Assembly (NCBI GenBank): GCA_002633025.1
Contig: NMRB01000824.1
Location: forward strand, 176,658 to 240,657
Source: Notospermus geniculatus
Lineage: Eukaryota; Nemertea; Pilidiophora; Heteronemertea; Lineidae
Direction of reading: 5' to 3'
DNA: 64,000 bases
The notes under the pieces are model-generated. The model ran no database searches, was not told where the DNA came from, and worked only from the letters and a program-made list of their open reading frames with translations. Each line of letters opens with the position of its first letter. The first letter of the stretch is position 1. This document shows, in pieces, positions 13,386 to 25,344 of the stretch. Both the position numbers and the translations under genes were made by a program.

Positions 13386-14994
13386 TCAACTCTCCAACAC
13401 GTCGGCCAAGTCCTTCATATCAACTTGTTCTATATCAACGGTAGTGTCCACCGAATCGTCCTGTTTTTGATGCCAATGTTTCCTCTGTCGCTGTTTCTTC
13501 CCCTTGCCACCAGGGGGACGATGAAATCCCCGCTGCGAACCGTGACCGAAGCAGGTGTTCTTTGGGACTCTAAAAGAATGGGAATCTTTATGAAAGGAGT
13601 TTGGTCAGATAACACCACCTCTGCTGCTGCCTGCCAACCAGGAGCAGGATTCCCGCTGTTCTTACACAACTTGGTACTGTGGTTCAGTGATTGGGCATTG
13701 GACCACGAGGCCACAGGTTCCCAGTTTAGTCACAACTCAACTGGTTTGGAAGGAGTAATTTATGCGCTGAATCTTGAGCCTCAAGTCCCCATGAAAGCAT
13801 CTTGACTAATCAAGGCCTCCGGTCACTCCGCCCTTCGAACTACGCTCCCTTCACCCTTGACGACCACCGTTTGTCATCCTGCTTGCAGACAGGTCGTTCC
13901 ATGGACCGCACACCCCCCACCACTGTCAATGATAAATGCGTGTAATCCAATGTTTTGTGAATAAAACATGCATTAACGTATTAGATTATTCTTCATTTTG
14001 AGATTTTCATCGATCCAAACCTCACAATGTTCCTATCTTCGTCATAAACCGCGCTTTCAGTAACGTTTGGCTGCTTCAGCCGCCACGCTCATGGGCGGCA
14101 AATGCGAGCGATAAATGCTACGGTGGTCGGCAAGGGTGGATGGAGCGATAGTAGGAGTGACAGGAAGCCTTGGTTGGGCAAGATGCATGAAAGGTTTCTG
14201 GAGATATTAGGTACTTTGGGGCTGTATTACAGTGGAAAATACCTTATAAAAGATTATTAATATTCGCCCATGTGTTACAGGAATACAGTAACTTACTTGT
14301 AACTGTACTGAAATCTGCTTTGAGGTGCTGGCATGGCAGTGGCACCTTCCGTAACCATGGCAGCAGGATCAACATTTTCTTTTGTCGTCTCCACTTCCAT
14401 CGTTTCTGCTTTTACACCATCAGTAATGGGAGATTCTTTGGTTTGTTTCACTTCACTTTTCCTGGAAAATACACGGGTGTCAATGGGAATTCCAGGATGA
14501 GTCTTTGAACTTTCAGCAAAATATCTGCTTCAGCAACACCTACAGCAGTGAAGTACGTTTACTTTGTCCAAGTTGTATTGTCCAACCTAATTTGTTCAGG
14601 TTTAACATATCTTACTTCTTTTTGCCTTTTGACGGTCGATCAAAACGGAAATTTGCTGGATACTTGTGGACCTTGACTAGATGATCCTTGCGATGTTTTG
14701 CTGTGGGGAACTTCATGCTGCAGCTTTCTCTTAGACACTCATACTAGAAAATGTGAAAATTAAGTCCATGAAACACATATGAAGCCAGAGTTTCATGCAA
14801 TAACAAGTAACTTGGAAAATTACTGCAAAGTTCATTAGAAAGATCTTCTTACCATGTTTTGTTTCTGTGATAGAAGCTGGAACATCGAGTCATGCCATTC
14901 AAGGACGTGTATGTCCAGAATGTGATTGTTAGGAAATGTCCGATGACATTGTGAACAAGTGTGGCGGTGCTCACTGTTGTAGTGAAGTTCATAC
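13386..14994 (-). CDS. ZNF511: Zinc finger protein 511 homologue, 5' end not found
   Basis: Four 3' exons are clear: 14994-14853, 14743-14616, 14461-14297 and 13569-13386, with compatible phases. They encode the second half of finger 1 ('YELHYNSEHRH'), finger 2 with 'CSQCHRTF' and 'HILDIHVLEWHDSMFQLL', finger 3 with 'YECLRESCSMKF' and 'DHLVKVHKYPANFRFDRP', an acidic linker, and the family's conserved tail 'VPKNTCFGHGSQRGFHRP'. The 'DIHVLEWHDS' and 'CFGHG' blocks are specific to ZNF511, a small nuclear C2H2 protein of little-known function. The first retained exon begins in phase 2, so at least one upstream exon carrying the N-terminus and the first Cys pair is required. I could not find it in 15000-16450. 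HMBS starts 1.46 kb away on the other strand. Confidence 0.88.
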
Positions 14995-15002
14995 CTGCAA
15001 TT

Positions 15003-16454
15003 AGAAAATAAAAACAACCTTAGTTGAGAAATGATCAATATAGGCCAATTGCCTTAACCCTTGCGCTTGCAGATTGGCACATTTATTTTTCACCTTGAGA
15101 CTCAATGACTGATGAATTCAGAATTACCGTACTAGGCCCAAAGGCAACTCAAGTGATTGCTTACCCAGCTATTGAACTAAACCTTTTCTGGCAAGTCGAT
15201 AAATGGCAGGAAAATTCAGGAAGACTGAAAAATAAAAATAAAGTTCAATCAATTAAAATAAAAGTCAATCTTGTACTAGTCACGAAACTCACGACTTCGA
15301 ATATTTGGGATATTCTACGTCGTGATTCAGGCTATGCCGTTCTGTACGGGAAATCTGCACCGCTGAGAAGTACAGAATGTTTTCACTGCTTGTGAAGCTC
15401 TGGGAGCAGGACATCATTTAAAAAGTATCCTGTCGTGAACTTCCAATATTCTAGATGACATTCATGCCGTTGACCAAAAAATCTGACCACTTTTAAGGTC
15501 TTTAAAATTCGAAATTTGAAGGGCAGTAAAAACACGCCGCCATATCCCTGTACATCGCACNGGTCAGCCAAACGTCATCAACGGTCGCGCCATGAGTCAT
15601 ATCTATTTTTAGAGACTCCCCGCAACGTTGAAAGTCTTTATTGCTCATTTGCATACGTGTGTCAGAAAACAGGCAAACATGGCGGACGCGGCCTGTCGTA
15701 GTAGTGGAGGAACGGAGCGATACGACAGGGGACCAGTCTACGGCTATGCCATCCAGAGTGACGATGCCGACGATGCCGGTGCAGGCATGGTCGGCGAGAA
15801 ATGAGCGGGAAAGTGACTGCAGCGCCACCAACCGAGGCGACAAAATTCGGAATTAAAGTATGCGATGACGATGCCGACGGTGCCGTTGCCCGGCATTTGA
15901 TACTTTCAAAACCGAATCACTCCTTTAACATTTGGCGCAGGGAACTATGTTTTGATGGGGGTGAATTCTGAACTCAGGCCGCCTAAAGATTCACAGGGTA
16001 TTTTATTAGGCTATTTGCACTCCTCTAAAAGCACATTTTTAATTAATTCATGAATAACGTCTCCATGAATACATTGAAATACATCCAATACCAGTTCATT
16101 GAAATACCCGTATCCCCATAATGGGGAACAGGAACACACTATAGGCCTACAGTTCCGAATATAGCCACAGCTCACACATTCACCTCGCTATACACAGCCT
16201 GTACAGTGTACCAATACACTTCAGCCTGTACATTGTATTGTGGTCACCACCGCCTGGATTACTTCCCGGAGAATGAGTTCCCTGGGAGTGAGATTTCCCT
16301 ATTGATGAGGTCTCGCGGCTCGAGGTACCTCCTATTCGTAATTTTAGCTGTTTAGGTCAGAATAAATTGGCTAATTCATGTCATAGACAGTACGTGCGGC
16401 TTTGCCAGTTCGCGTTGAGTCCTTATTTCGCTCTGATAAGCATAACAGGTCACA
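15003..16454. other. ZNF511 5' region and HMBS upstream region
   Basis: Should contain the missing 5' exon(s) of ZNF511 and the HMBS promoter. A minus-strand open frame at 15383-15571 crosses an unresolved base (15561) and ends 'FLNDVLLPELHK', which vaguely resembles a ZNF511 N-terminus but is not convincing and does not supply the expected finger-1 cysteines. Nothing else coding is seen. Confidence 0.4.
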
Positions 16455-19400
16455 ATGGAAATGGATGAGGGGCGCGTTATTCGAGTAGGATCAAGAAAAA
16501 GCCAGGTAAAGTTGCACAACTCTTCTTTCCCTGAATTTGTTTTTCTTGAATTCCTTGACTTCTTTTCAAATTTTCATGTTGATGATGATGCCAGTGGCGA
16601 AGATGATGTCAGATGTCAGGCCTTCACTCATACAGGCTAGAGTCATGACAGTCCATGAGCAGCTGATGATGAGTGGCCTTCCTAGGCCCTTGGAGGAATT
16701 ATACTGTTAGTATAATTCCTCCAAGCTAGGCCTAACTACTCTCTGGGGGGCTGGACAACCGCTGAAAGCTGGGGGACGTGGTTTAAGAGGAATTCAGGGT
16801 TCATACGCATCCTTGAAAACCTTGATTATCATTGAATTTTGCCATTTGCCTCCAAGGGCCTTGAAAAGTGCTTGAATTGCGCACAACTTTTGTCAGAGTC
16901 ATTGAAAGTCCTTGATTTCGTGTGTTCTTCCTTTATTCCCTCGCGTCTGGCCTGCGTGATTACCAGTATGTTGTGATTTTAGCACTTATTTCTTCGCAAA
17001 AATCTTCTGTCAGTGTACCAAAAATCCTTGAAAAGTTCGGAAACAGCCCTTGAAAAGTCATTGATTTATTTGCTTTGCCAGGGGGAAGAACCCTGGGAAT
17101 TGTGTCCCTGTGAGAAAATTTCCATTTTAGGATAACTGATGCTGGAGTAGGCCTATCAGTCGCAAAGATTGAATGGTGTTGGCCTAATCTGTTTATACCG
17201 TCAAATATGATGACTTGGACAACCGTGATTGTAGGAATGTTAAGTTTCTTGATCAGAGCTTTGTCATGTTTGTTCTTCTATCCCAGGCCTAGGCCCTTTA
17301 GGCCTAGTATGAGAGTCATTCCAGCAGCATGGTAGGCAACAGACCACCTGGGATGAGGTAATACGACCTATTTCCTAGGGAGTATGGTAGGCCTACCCTC
17401 ACCAGCATCCTCTGTGAACATCTTTTGCAAGTGTTTGGCAGATAAAGAACATTCTTGAAAGCTTTGTCGTTAAAAAGTTGGAGGTGGGCAGAAATCGGAG
17501 GGATATTAATAAGAAAGGGTGAACTTGCTAGTATAGTGTTTCATAAATCAAAGCGGTGTGTAGGTGTGTGTGAATTGATGACCTCTTCGTTTGCTGTCTG
17601 GGTTAACAGATACATAACTCTCATTATACATGTTATAATGATGCAAATATAGGTTAATCATTTTCAATATCAAATGGACCAGTTCATTTGACAGATTTAC
17701 ATAAGTAAGGTATGCCAGATGACAAGAGAAATCTCTTTTACAACTTCAAATAGAAAACCGCTGTGTTATGTAACAAACTAGGCCCATACATGCCATTGTG
17801 CACTCCAAATAGTTTTATGGATTAGAACTATATTACGGTATGTTTCCAAAGACATGGACTTGCTGAATTGTCTTTCTTTCAATAAAAGGTCATCACTGCT
17901 TTGACAGTTTGTTGTCGAAAACTCACTAGTTTTAAGATTCCTTTCATTTGGATATTCTGTCAATTGAGTGCAGAGTTTATTATTGAATACAGGACCCTAT
18001 TAACAGTATTTTCATCTCTGATTCCAGCTGGCCTTGATTCAGTCCAACCATGTCATTGGCAGACTACAGAAGTTGTTCCCTGATAGAAGATTTGAACTCA
18101 GTAAGTAAAGTTTCCTTTTTGATTCAAGAATGAGATTGCAATATTTTTTGTAATCCGCTCCAGAATGGATTAATTTCTATACAAACATATTCAGGAGTTT
18201 GGACTAAACAGTAGACCCTCCCTTAAAAGATACCTCTGCTAAAAGGACAAGAGCATAGTCCAGTCTCCAGTTGGTAAAGTCAGTTCATTTGATACCTCCC
18301 ATGTATTGAGGACACCTCTCAATTAAGGCCAGTGCCAGGCTGAGGCAGTCCCAGAGGTGTTCTCAATAGAGAGGTTCCACTGTACATGTACTTTTGAAAC
18401 CAGGTTGCATTATGAAATGTTTAATTGAGAAATCATTTCAGGTCAGCATTCACAAATTGGGGTAGAATCATTTCGTTGTCATTCTCATTATAAAGTGGTG
18501 AGAGAGTTTCATCCATGGGTGCCATCCTGCTGTTCTAATTCCCAAAGTTGATTCATGAAAGTGAATACAACCGCTTACATAACATAACTACCCCTTTTGT
18601 GGCAAGTTTATCATTGTTAAAAGTCACCCTGAACGTTTTGCTAGGCCTTACTTATGTAATATAAGTAGGCCAAAAGGAGTTTAACAACTTGAGTTGTACA
18701 ATAGTGCAATGATGCAGGGATGTCAAATTTCAGACTTTTGGCTGATTTCAGACTTTTTGGTCATATTTTTCAATACTTTTTCAAATGGAAAACACCAATT
18801 TCCACCTTTTGAAAGCGAGTTTCAGACTTTTTTGAAAGATCTGTTGACATCCCTGATGATGTGAACCTATCTCATGGTGCAAAAATGATGAGCTACCACG
18901 AAAGCTTAGAAGTTTTATCGATATTGGAAAGGAAAGGGCGGAATGTGCTTTGTCACAGCCCCCTTTTGTAAAGTATGCCCAGCTCAGTGTCTGTTGTCTC
19001 CCCGGTAACACACATCTGATATCAAGACAGTACTGGTAATAATTCTTCATTTTCAGTTTCCATGTCAACGACAGGAGATGTCATCTTAGACAAAGCATTG
19101 TCCAAAATTGGAGAGAAGAGTTTGTTTACGAAAGAATTAGAAATGGCCCTAGAGGAGAAGTCTGTAGACATGGTGGTGCATTCATTAAAAGATCTGCCGA
19201 CTTTACTCCCTCCAAATATGGCCATCGCTTCAGTTTTAGAGTAAGTCTAAAGTGCCTGATGTACGTTAGCCTACCGGTAACAGGCCTTTATATTCCCTAA
19301 TTTGGGCTATTTCTGTTTACGGTGGTATTGGGCCAAAGTCCCCGTCAGAGCGCCGAAGGCACGATCAGGGGGAGCGCGAGGTGGGGGTTCCCTGCCTCGT

Positions 19401-22400
19401 TCGAAAGTTTTTGGAAAATAGAGGATAAAAGACACCATTTCCAGGCATCTGAGATTCCCATTTAAATGTAAAACAAGACTCCAATTTGGGTGCCCTTAAT
19501 TTGGGCTCCGACGTTAAACGTCGTTAATTTAGGGGAATATAAAGGCCTGGGTAATCAACGGCAGATTGACTGGAGAACGAATGACCGCTCAGGAATTGCT
19601 GGAAGACAAACATTGGTGGCAACATTGATGAACATCTCTACCTGCAGCACTTTGACGAACTTCTCTTTAGGTCTGCTATCCCATTTTACTATTGGTTCGG
19701 CATCCTGAGAATCCCAGGGCTTCGCGAGATTCTCAGGATGTTAGTTCGGTGGCGAGGAGCACTGGGTCCAGGGAAAACTGACTTGTACCTTTCAATAGCG
19801 GAAGGATGGATGTAAAAAGGGTAACCATTGTAATCTGTCCACTTTTTCAGACGAGACGACCCAAGGGATGCTGTAGTATTCAATGCAGGGAATAAAACAA
19901 AGAAATTAGAAGATCTGCCTCCTAATTCGTAAGTCTCCTAATCTTGGGAATGTATTTGAGGTTTGGCCTGATGTCAGACAAAACTGTATGCAAATTAGTT
20001 GAATTCCTTACACCAATCAGGACGACCTCCAAGATACTGTTCTTGCCACATGTAGTTGACATTCAAATAGCCTGATGGTTGCAGTTGAACCCCCCCTTAG
20101 CAGACACCTCTGCCAGGAGGACACCTGTCTATTGAAGACACCAAACTTCATTCCCAAGACTGGTTATTCTATTCATTTTGACCCCTGACTTGGACACCTC
20201 AATTAAAGACAGTATTTTGCAGTCCCGAGGGTGTCCTAAAAGAGAGGTTCTTTACTTATTATTAGGACGGTTTTCAGTGATATTTCAAAATGTTTCCTGT
20301 TTTTGTAGCGTTATTGGAACAAGTTCACTACGACGAATTGCTCAACTCAAGAAGAAATATCCACTCTTTCGGTTTGAAAATATTGTATCCTTTAAAATGT
20401 AAAAAAGTGGAAAATAATCGCTTCTTGTTGCCATGGTAACTGGGATAATCAGGAGTTTTTTCCTTGACCTTTGACCTCAGCGTGGTAACCTGAACACACG
20501 ATTCCGCAAACTTGACGAAGGCAACACATATGCAGCCATAGTTTTAGCGAAAGCGGGACTAGAAAGAATGGATTGGCATAGTCGGATAGACGAAGTTCTG
20601 GAGCCATCCGATTGTATGTATGCTGTTAGCCAGGGGGCGCTGGCCGTGGAGTGTCGTGCCGATGATCAGGAGATGATTGAGATGCTGAGTAACCTTCATC
20701 ACCCGGGCACGTTATTACGTGTTGTGGCAGAGAGAGCATTTCTAAAAACATTGGTAAGTTTTCTTCTGGAGCACCTCATGAGGTTGATGAGTTCTGTACA
20801 TTGGTTAGTGACCTCAATGCTAGATGGCGCCACATACTTTGCTTAATATAATTCAGGATCTTTCGAGGCAGCATTGGAGCGGTTTGATCCTCCTTCCCTT
20901 GCCATCTACATCCCCCTCCTCCATTCCTATTATCGTGTCAGTGTTGGCTCCAATTCGTGTCTGTTTTGTTTCATTTCTGACCTTTCTTTTAGGAGGGTGG
21001 ATGCACAGTTCCTGTAGCCGTCCATACGGTTCTTAATGAGGGAGATTCACAAGAGGTTCGTTCCAGTTTATATTGAGTTCTCCAAACCTGGGATCTTTCA
21101 CGGAGCTGTCGTTCAGATTGTGTAAACTATTGTCCATTTGCGGGAAACCTATTGTTCACTAGGCCATTCTTTTTTTATTTGTTGTTTAGCGGATTTTTTT
21201 CCAGTAAACTCAAGACAGGAGACAGAAAAAAAATAAAAATGAAAGTCCAATCTTTCTGATGGATTTATATTTTTTGTTTTAGCAAGCCTTTATCCAGTGA
21301 AACCAAGACAGGCGGAAATAAAAAAAACTCAAATATCATGATTGCTGTCGATGTCGCCGATCTGCCCGGCCGACGAACGTGGCAAATGTTCGAAAATATC
21401 CCCCACAACAGCACTGGACGGGACCTCACCAAATGTTTTTAATAGAGTGCTCACACCTCGTTGAAGAATGATTTTGAAAAAAACATTGAAAGGTTGAAAA
21501 ACGGGACAGGCGGAAATAAAAAAGATGTTTTTTTTCAATGTTGAAAAACGGGACAGGCGGAAATAAAAAAGATGTTTTTTTTCAATTTTATTTTTTTTCC
21601 AAATTGCCAAAATCTTAGTACGGCGGGTCCGCTTAAAACAACAAATAAAAAAAGAATGGCCCTATCAGCCTGACGAAGGATTTGCGTGCCCTTAAAGCTA
21701 CAAGGGCTTTGTGAATAAGGTCCATGGTCTCCTACAATGTGTGAGAGAAAAAACAAAAGGATGGGCTCTAGATAAAGTGTATTTAGGCAACCTGTTTCCC
21801 ATCCCTGACTTTGCTAGAATTTATCATCCTCCTTTCAGTGTGAGTTGGCAATCCGTGGTGGAGTGTTCAGCCTTGATGGTTTCCAAGCAATCACTGACTC
21901 CATGACAACCAGATTTTCTCTGGCACCTGTCTCAAAGAAGGTGAGTCGTATATAAAAAGAGAGCCGGGCTCTGTGGTGAAAAATGTACAGCAGGAGGAAA
22001 CCGGAGTGTCTGGAGAAAACTTGTGCTGTCAAAGAGAGTCACCCTTTCTATCACATGAAGAGTGGGCCCAACTGGAAATCGAACCTGAAACCTCAGCGGT
22101 GACAGGTGCCGACATTTGAACTTCACCTCCCTGACACGCCAGTCATCCATTTCTTTTGTACAGCACTTGCCCCCTCCTATTGTGAAGAATTCAGAATCCA
22201 CATTTTCGAACCTTTTCAGATGAGACCCAATGGACCAGTTCTGTTTTCAAGTATTGTAGCAGAATACGTGAACGATAGTGCTCTCAAAGCTGCGGAAACC
22301 CTCGGACACGAACTCGCCGAATCTCTACTCAGAAATGGTGCTAAGCCCATTTTGGATGAGGCGAAGGCTGTAGCGGAGGCGGAGGTGAAGAGACAAGCAA

Positions 22401-22441
22401 AGGAGAGAGATCTGAAATCCAAGAAGGGAGCTGCGATTTGA
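16455..22441 (+). CDS. HMBS: Hydroxymethylbilane synthase (porphobilinogen deaminase)
   Basis: Nine exons: 16455-16505, 18028-18100, 19057-19240, 19851-19928, 20309-20384, 20481-20753, 20993-21055, 21839-21940, 22220-22441; phases fit and total 373 aa, similar to animal HMBS. The enzyme polymerises four porphobilinogens into hydroxymethylbilane in heme synthesis, in the cytosol. Visible motifs: '[11 protein letters not shown]' at the start, '[20 protein letters not shown]', 'VHSLKDLP' with the catalytic Asp, '[12 protein letters not shown]', '[14 protein letters not shown]', and '[12 protein letters not shown]' with the Cys that carries the dipyrromethane cofactor. The C-terminus is Lys/Ala-rich. 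Exon 5 and exon 7 have weak donors (gtatcc, gttcgt). Introns contain several TIR elements. The start is the first Met of a 17-codon exon, as in other animals. Confidence 0.97.
16689..16725. repeat. Perfect 17-bp-arm hairpin
   Basis: Arms CTTGGAGGAATTATACT and its complement around a 3-base loop, in HMBS intron 1. The flanks (cctaggcc / ctaggcct) extend the symmetry imperfectly. Confidence 0.8.
16795..17095. mobile_element. hAT-like MITE with CAGGGTTC end
   Basis: Bounded by CAGGGTTCATACG at the left and GAAGAACCCTG at the right, rich in 'ccttgaaaa' words. A direct GGAATT flanks both ends, suggesting a target duplication. The CAGGG terminus is hAT-like. It lies in HMBS intron 1. Confidence 0.6.
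18211..18382. repeat. 'GGAACCTC / GGACACCTCT' dispersed repeat
   Basis: Begins with 'gaccctcccttaaaagatacctct' and ends 'aatagagaggttccactgta', so the ends are loosely inverted. The family recurs at 8192, 20088 and 59103. It lies in HMBS intron 2. Confidence 0.75.
18715..18855. mobile_element. hAT-like MITE with CAGGGATGTC end
   Basis: 141 bp with ends CAGGGATGTCAA and TTGACATCCCTG, internal 'ttcagacttttt' repeats, and 'atgatg'-like sequence on both flanks. It lies in HMBS intron 2. Confidence 0.8.
19281..19549. mobile_element. TIR element with CAGGCCTTTATATTCCC ends
   Basis: Left end CAGGCCTTTATATTCCC is mirrored by GGGGAATATAAAGGCCTG at the right, and 'ggtaa' flanks both sides. About 270 bp, in HMBS intron 3. 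Confidence 0.8.
19701..19742. repeat. Short hairpin with CATCCTGAGAATC arms
   Basis: Arms 'catcctgagaatc' and 'gattctcaggatg' around about 14 bases in HMBS intron 3. A related 'gttctcaggatgcgccct' lies near 60620. Confidence 0.7.
20088..20252. repeat. 'GGAACCTC / GGACACCTCT' dispersed repeat
   Basis: Starts 'cccccccttagcagacacctctgcc', ends 'taaaagagaggttct', in HMBS intron 4. Same family and orientation as 59103-59275. Confidence 0.75.
21162..21662. mobile_element. TIR element with GGCCATTCTTTTT ends
   Basis: A 501-bp element in HMBS intron 7. Left GGCCATTCTTTTTTTATTTG and its complement at the right continue through 'ttgttttaagcgga'; 'cta' flanks both ends. Inside, a unit of about 45 bp beginning 'gttgaaaaacgggacaggcg' occurs twice in tandem. 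Confidence 0.85.
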
Positions 22442-22719
22442 AATTGACAATGAAATTTTTAGGTGTCAATTACATGCACTTTAAATTTAATGAAGTAATG
22501 TGTGTTTATACTCCTTTCTGACCCACCGAGGTTTAAGATAATTTTGTCTTCAGTCTCCGCTCTGAGTTGAGCATAGTCCAAAGGCAAAGAGATCAGAGGC
22601 CTTGCTATTTCAAGATAGGTTAGTACTCATGAGGTCCTGTGTCTCCCGCAGACCAGCTATGTACTTTGTCTCTGACCCAGACCTATTTATATCGAACTTT
22701 GTATCATGTCCATATTCTG

Positions 22720-22725
22720 AATAAA
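22720..22725 (+). terminator. AATAAA signal, HMBS
   Basis: Canonical hexamer 279 bases after the HMBS stop. Confidence 0.65.
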
Positions 22726-23744
22726 AGTATAAATTGCTTAAAATGACTTTTGTGTCTGACACTCAACTCCCACAGGTATTCCCTGATCCATCATGCAGAT
22801 CTGAGACAGTTGTAAACAGAATCACGTAAATGGTATTATTGGCATTGAACAACATCAGGCATTTTTAAGTGATACGATATTTTTATTGAATTGTTTTTTA
22901 CAAAACAGGCATAATAAAATTTGATATAAGAAATAAACACTACATTTGATGACAATTTGCCCATTCTCATCGAACGAAATGAAAAACTAGCAAACTAAGT
23001 GAACGAGACAGGTGTAGTGGACATGGATCGAACTTGTGACCAGTTGGTCACTACCGTAGTTCAATTCCCTACTGGATGTTTACCTCACTGAATGGCTAAG
23101 ATGGAATGCCATAGCCTAGACGGGGCAAAAATCTCTTATTCATGTATCGGGTATGTGTGGGATACAGAATCATCGGTAAGTAAGTAACAAATTCCGAGAA
23201 TAATTTGAACAGCAATTGGAGAATACTTGCAAGTTCAGCTGTTTATTTTTCACTTTTGTTCAAAATGTAACTTGCCTCCAGGAAGAACTAATTCAGGCGC
23301 TGCTGCCAAATACCAGGCTAAAGGTGCAAGTTACAAAAGCGATAGCCGGGCCCAAGATTCTAATGATATTATGATATAAATTAATACAAATGCAATATTT
23401 GATTAATTGCACAATGCAAGCAGTCTTAATTCATACCTCTGACAAGGGTGATTTTCATTCACTGATGGCAAAACGGTATTTTTCAATTACTCAAAAACTG
23501 GATTCCAAGAAGTATTGTGTTGAAGCTGGCCAAATCTGGCTACGAACACCAGTCTAACCGGGTAAATTATACATCTGACTTGAGACGCGGATTTTGGGCA
23601 GAGGGAGGTCAGGGCCACCGATGGCAGTCGTTGCAGGCGTTGAAGAAGCCCATGCCGATGGGGGGTCTGGGGCCTCCCCCAGAAAATTTTGAAATCTAGG
23701 CCATAGACGCTATGTTCCTGGCATCTCAGTATCAAAACAGAAGC

Positions 23745-23750
23745 TTTATT
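23745..23750 (-). terminator. AATAAA signal, PFDN2
   Basis: TTTATT on the plus strand, 120 bases beyond the PFDN2 stop in its direction of transcription. Confidence 0.6.
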
Positions 23751-23869
23751 TTTGCCTGGACTTTAGGCAGTACATGTTCTGGGTGAGGGACACAGCTTGA
23801 TAGCAGCCACACTTTCTTATCGACAAATACAAGCATGATGAAAAGTCCACATAATATCATCCCAAACGG

Positions 23870-25100
23870 CTAAGATACAAGCACACCCTGCGCTGACGAC
23901 GTCTTTTTCTCCTCCTTCTTTACCCCTTCCTCTTCCTCTCCCCGAATTCTTATGTTGTGTTTTTCCCTGAATTCGTTCAGCTCTTTTCCACTCGTCTCAA
24001 GCTGTTTTGTTAGACCTTCTAAAACCTTCCCTACCTGAAATTGCAGAAGATATGATAATCATGATATTGTGAGCTCTTAGGGTTTTCCGCCGTGTGATAC
24101 AGTTCCAGAGTTCTTTGCATTATTAAAGTCTTTGAAGACAACTTTCTGGGAACTCGAGGTCCAGCTCATTGAACACACCACTTTATATAGAGTGTTTGCA
24201 CGTGACGTCACAGCGGCCATATTGGAGGCATACAACAAAAGAACAGACTTCCAAAACAATCGAAGTTAATCTCCGTAGACCGTGACTGGCGACAAATTCT
24301 TTTGTTCATTCCTCCAACATGGCCACCGGTGCAAACACTCCATTCTTTCAGTTTCACTTTCACCTGATATGAAATTTATGTAAGATATCATATTAGGCCT
24401 ATAATGGAAAAGGTCTTTCTTCCTGCAGCAGCCTAAAATCTTTTGTTGACTCACCTGTTCCTTATTATTTTCTAAAGCAGGTAAAACTTCCTTCACCGTT
24501 CTCTCAACTAGGACACCACCAACCATTCGGAAACACTTCCTTTCTGGGTCAACAGATTTAAGGGCAGAAATCACCAATCTGAAAAGAAAGGTACGTATAG
24601 GGCGAGGCCTGCTCTTATAATTTTGATGGCTCTCCTCCTTGGTGGAAGCCAGCGGGGCAGGCATGCAGCATGGGCTTCTTCGTTTTCTTATTTAATGAGG
24701 GCCGCCAATCGATATTAACAAATTTGTGCCCGACATCCTATTTCCTTCAGAAATCCACCTGTCAGTTTTTCCTCAATGATTCATATGTAAACTCTGCCAG
24801 ACAGTGACATGCCAACTGTCAAACATAAATTCAACATGCTGTCACACAGTGCATGTGCACATCCTGTACATCACAACCACGATGTAGGCCTATATAGGCC
24901 TACACACTAACTTTACACTGCACATTTTCTGACTTCTTTCCCGACACTTACTCATGTTCTTTACTGTCCATTTCTAATTCAGCGATCTTAGTGGCAATAT
25001 TTCGTTGTTGCTGCCTAAGGTCATTAAATTCTGAAACTATTTCTTCTTTAGAAAGGGCCTTTTCTTTGCCCTTTTTCGAGGAATGCGATTGCGATGCCAT
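23870..25100 (-). CDS. PFDN2: Prefoldin subunit 2
   Basis: Three exons, 25100-24952, 24578-24455 and 24034-23870, give 145 aa, near the usual length of about 150. Prefoldin is the heterohexameric jellyfish-shaped chaperone that passes nascent actin and tubulin to CCT; PFDN2 is a beta-type subunit. The order is an N-terminal coiled coil ('EEIVSEFNDLRQQQRNIAT'), the hairpin core 'ERKCFRMVGGVLVERTVKEV' with 'LPALENNKEQ', and a C-terminal coiled coil 'LTKQLETSGKELNEFREKHN', all family hallmarks. The tail is Lys/Glu-rich. The Met at 25100 gives a Ser/Lys-rich leader like other PFDN2. The start codon is 245 bp from that of PROSER3 on the opposite strand, so the two likely share a promoter. Confidence 0.96.
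24190..24342. mobile_element. MITE with GAGTGTTTGCAC ends
   Basis: Left 'agagtgtttgcacgtgacgt' is mirrored by 'ccggtgcaaacactcc' at the right; about 150 bp, in PFDN2 intron 2. Confidence 0.7.
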
Positions 25101-25344
25101 TTTTCACGTTTTTTATGAGTGACCTCTGGTGGTGAGGAATGGAAGTAGCGGTCAAGGTCGCCCAGCAACCTCGTTCCCAGGGCACCGAACCGAAGAATGC
25201 CGGAAAGACCCGAAGTGTTCCGAATGGAAACCCTGCCAAGGGAAGTGCGGGCAGTTTGAAAAGCTGAGCAAAATAAACTCATATTAAACCCTTATCCTGC
25301 AAATTTTCTTGCTTATTTTTTGCTTATATTATTGAATAAACTAC
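25101..25344. promoter_or_regulatory. Shared PFDN2/PROSER3 upstream region
   Basis: Only 244 bp separate the two start codons, which point away from each other. A bidirectional promoter is inferred from spacing; no TATA box is evident. Confidence 0.6.

Larger units (their letters stand above)
22442..23869. other. Convergent 3' regions of HMBS and PFDN2
   Basis: No coding sequence supported. HMBS AATAAA at 22720-22725 and a PFDN2 signal at 23745-23750 delimit about 1 kb of intergenic DNA. Confidence 0.6.

Noticed and set aside
15383-15843. Minus-strand frames as the ZNF511 first exon
   Set aside because: They lack the finger-1 cysteines and a convincing donor, and cross an unresolved base.
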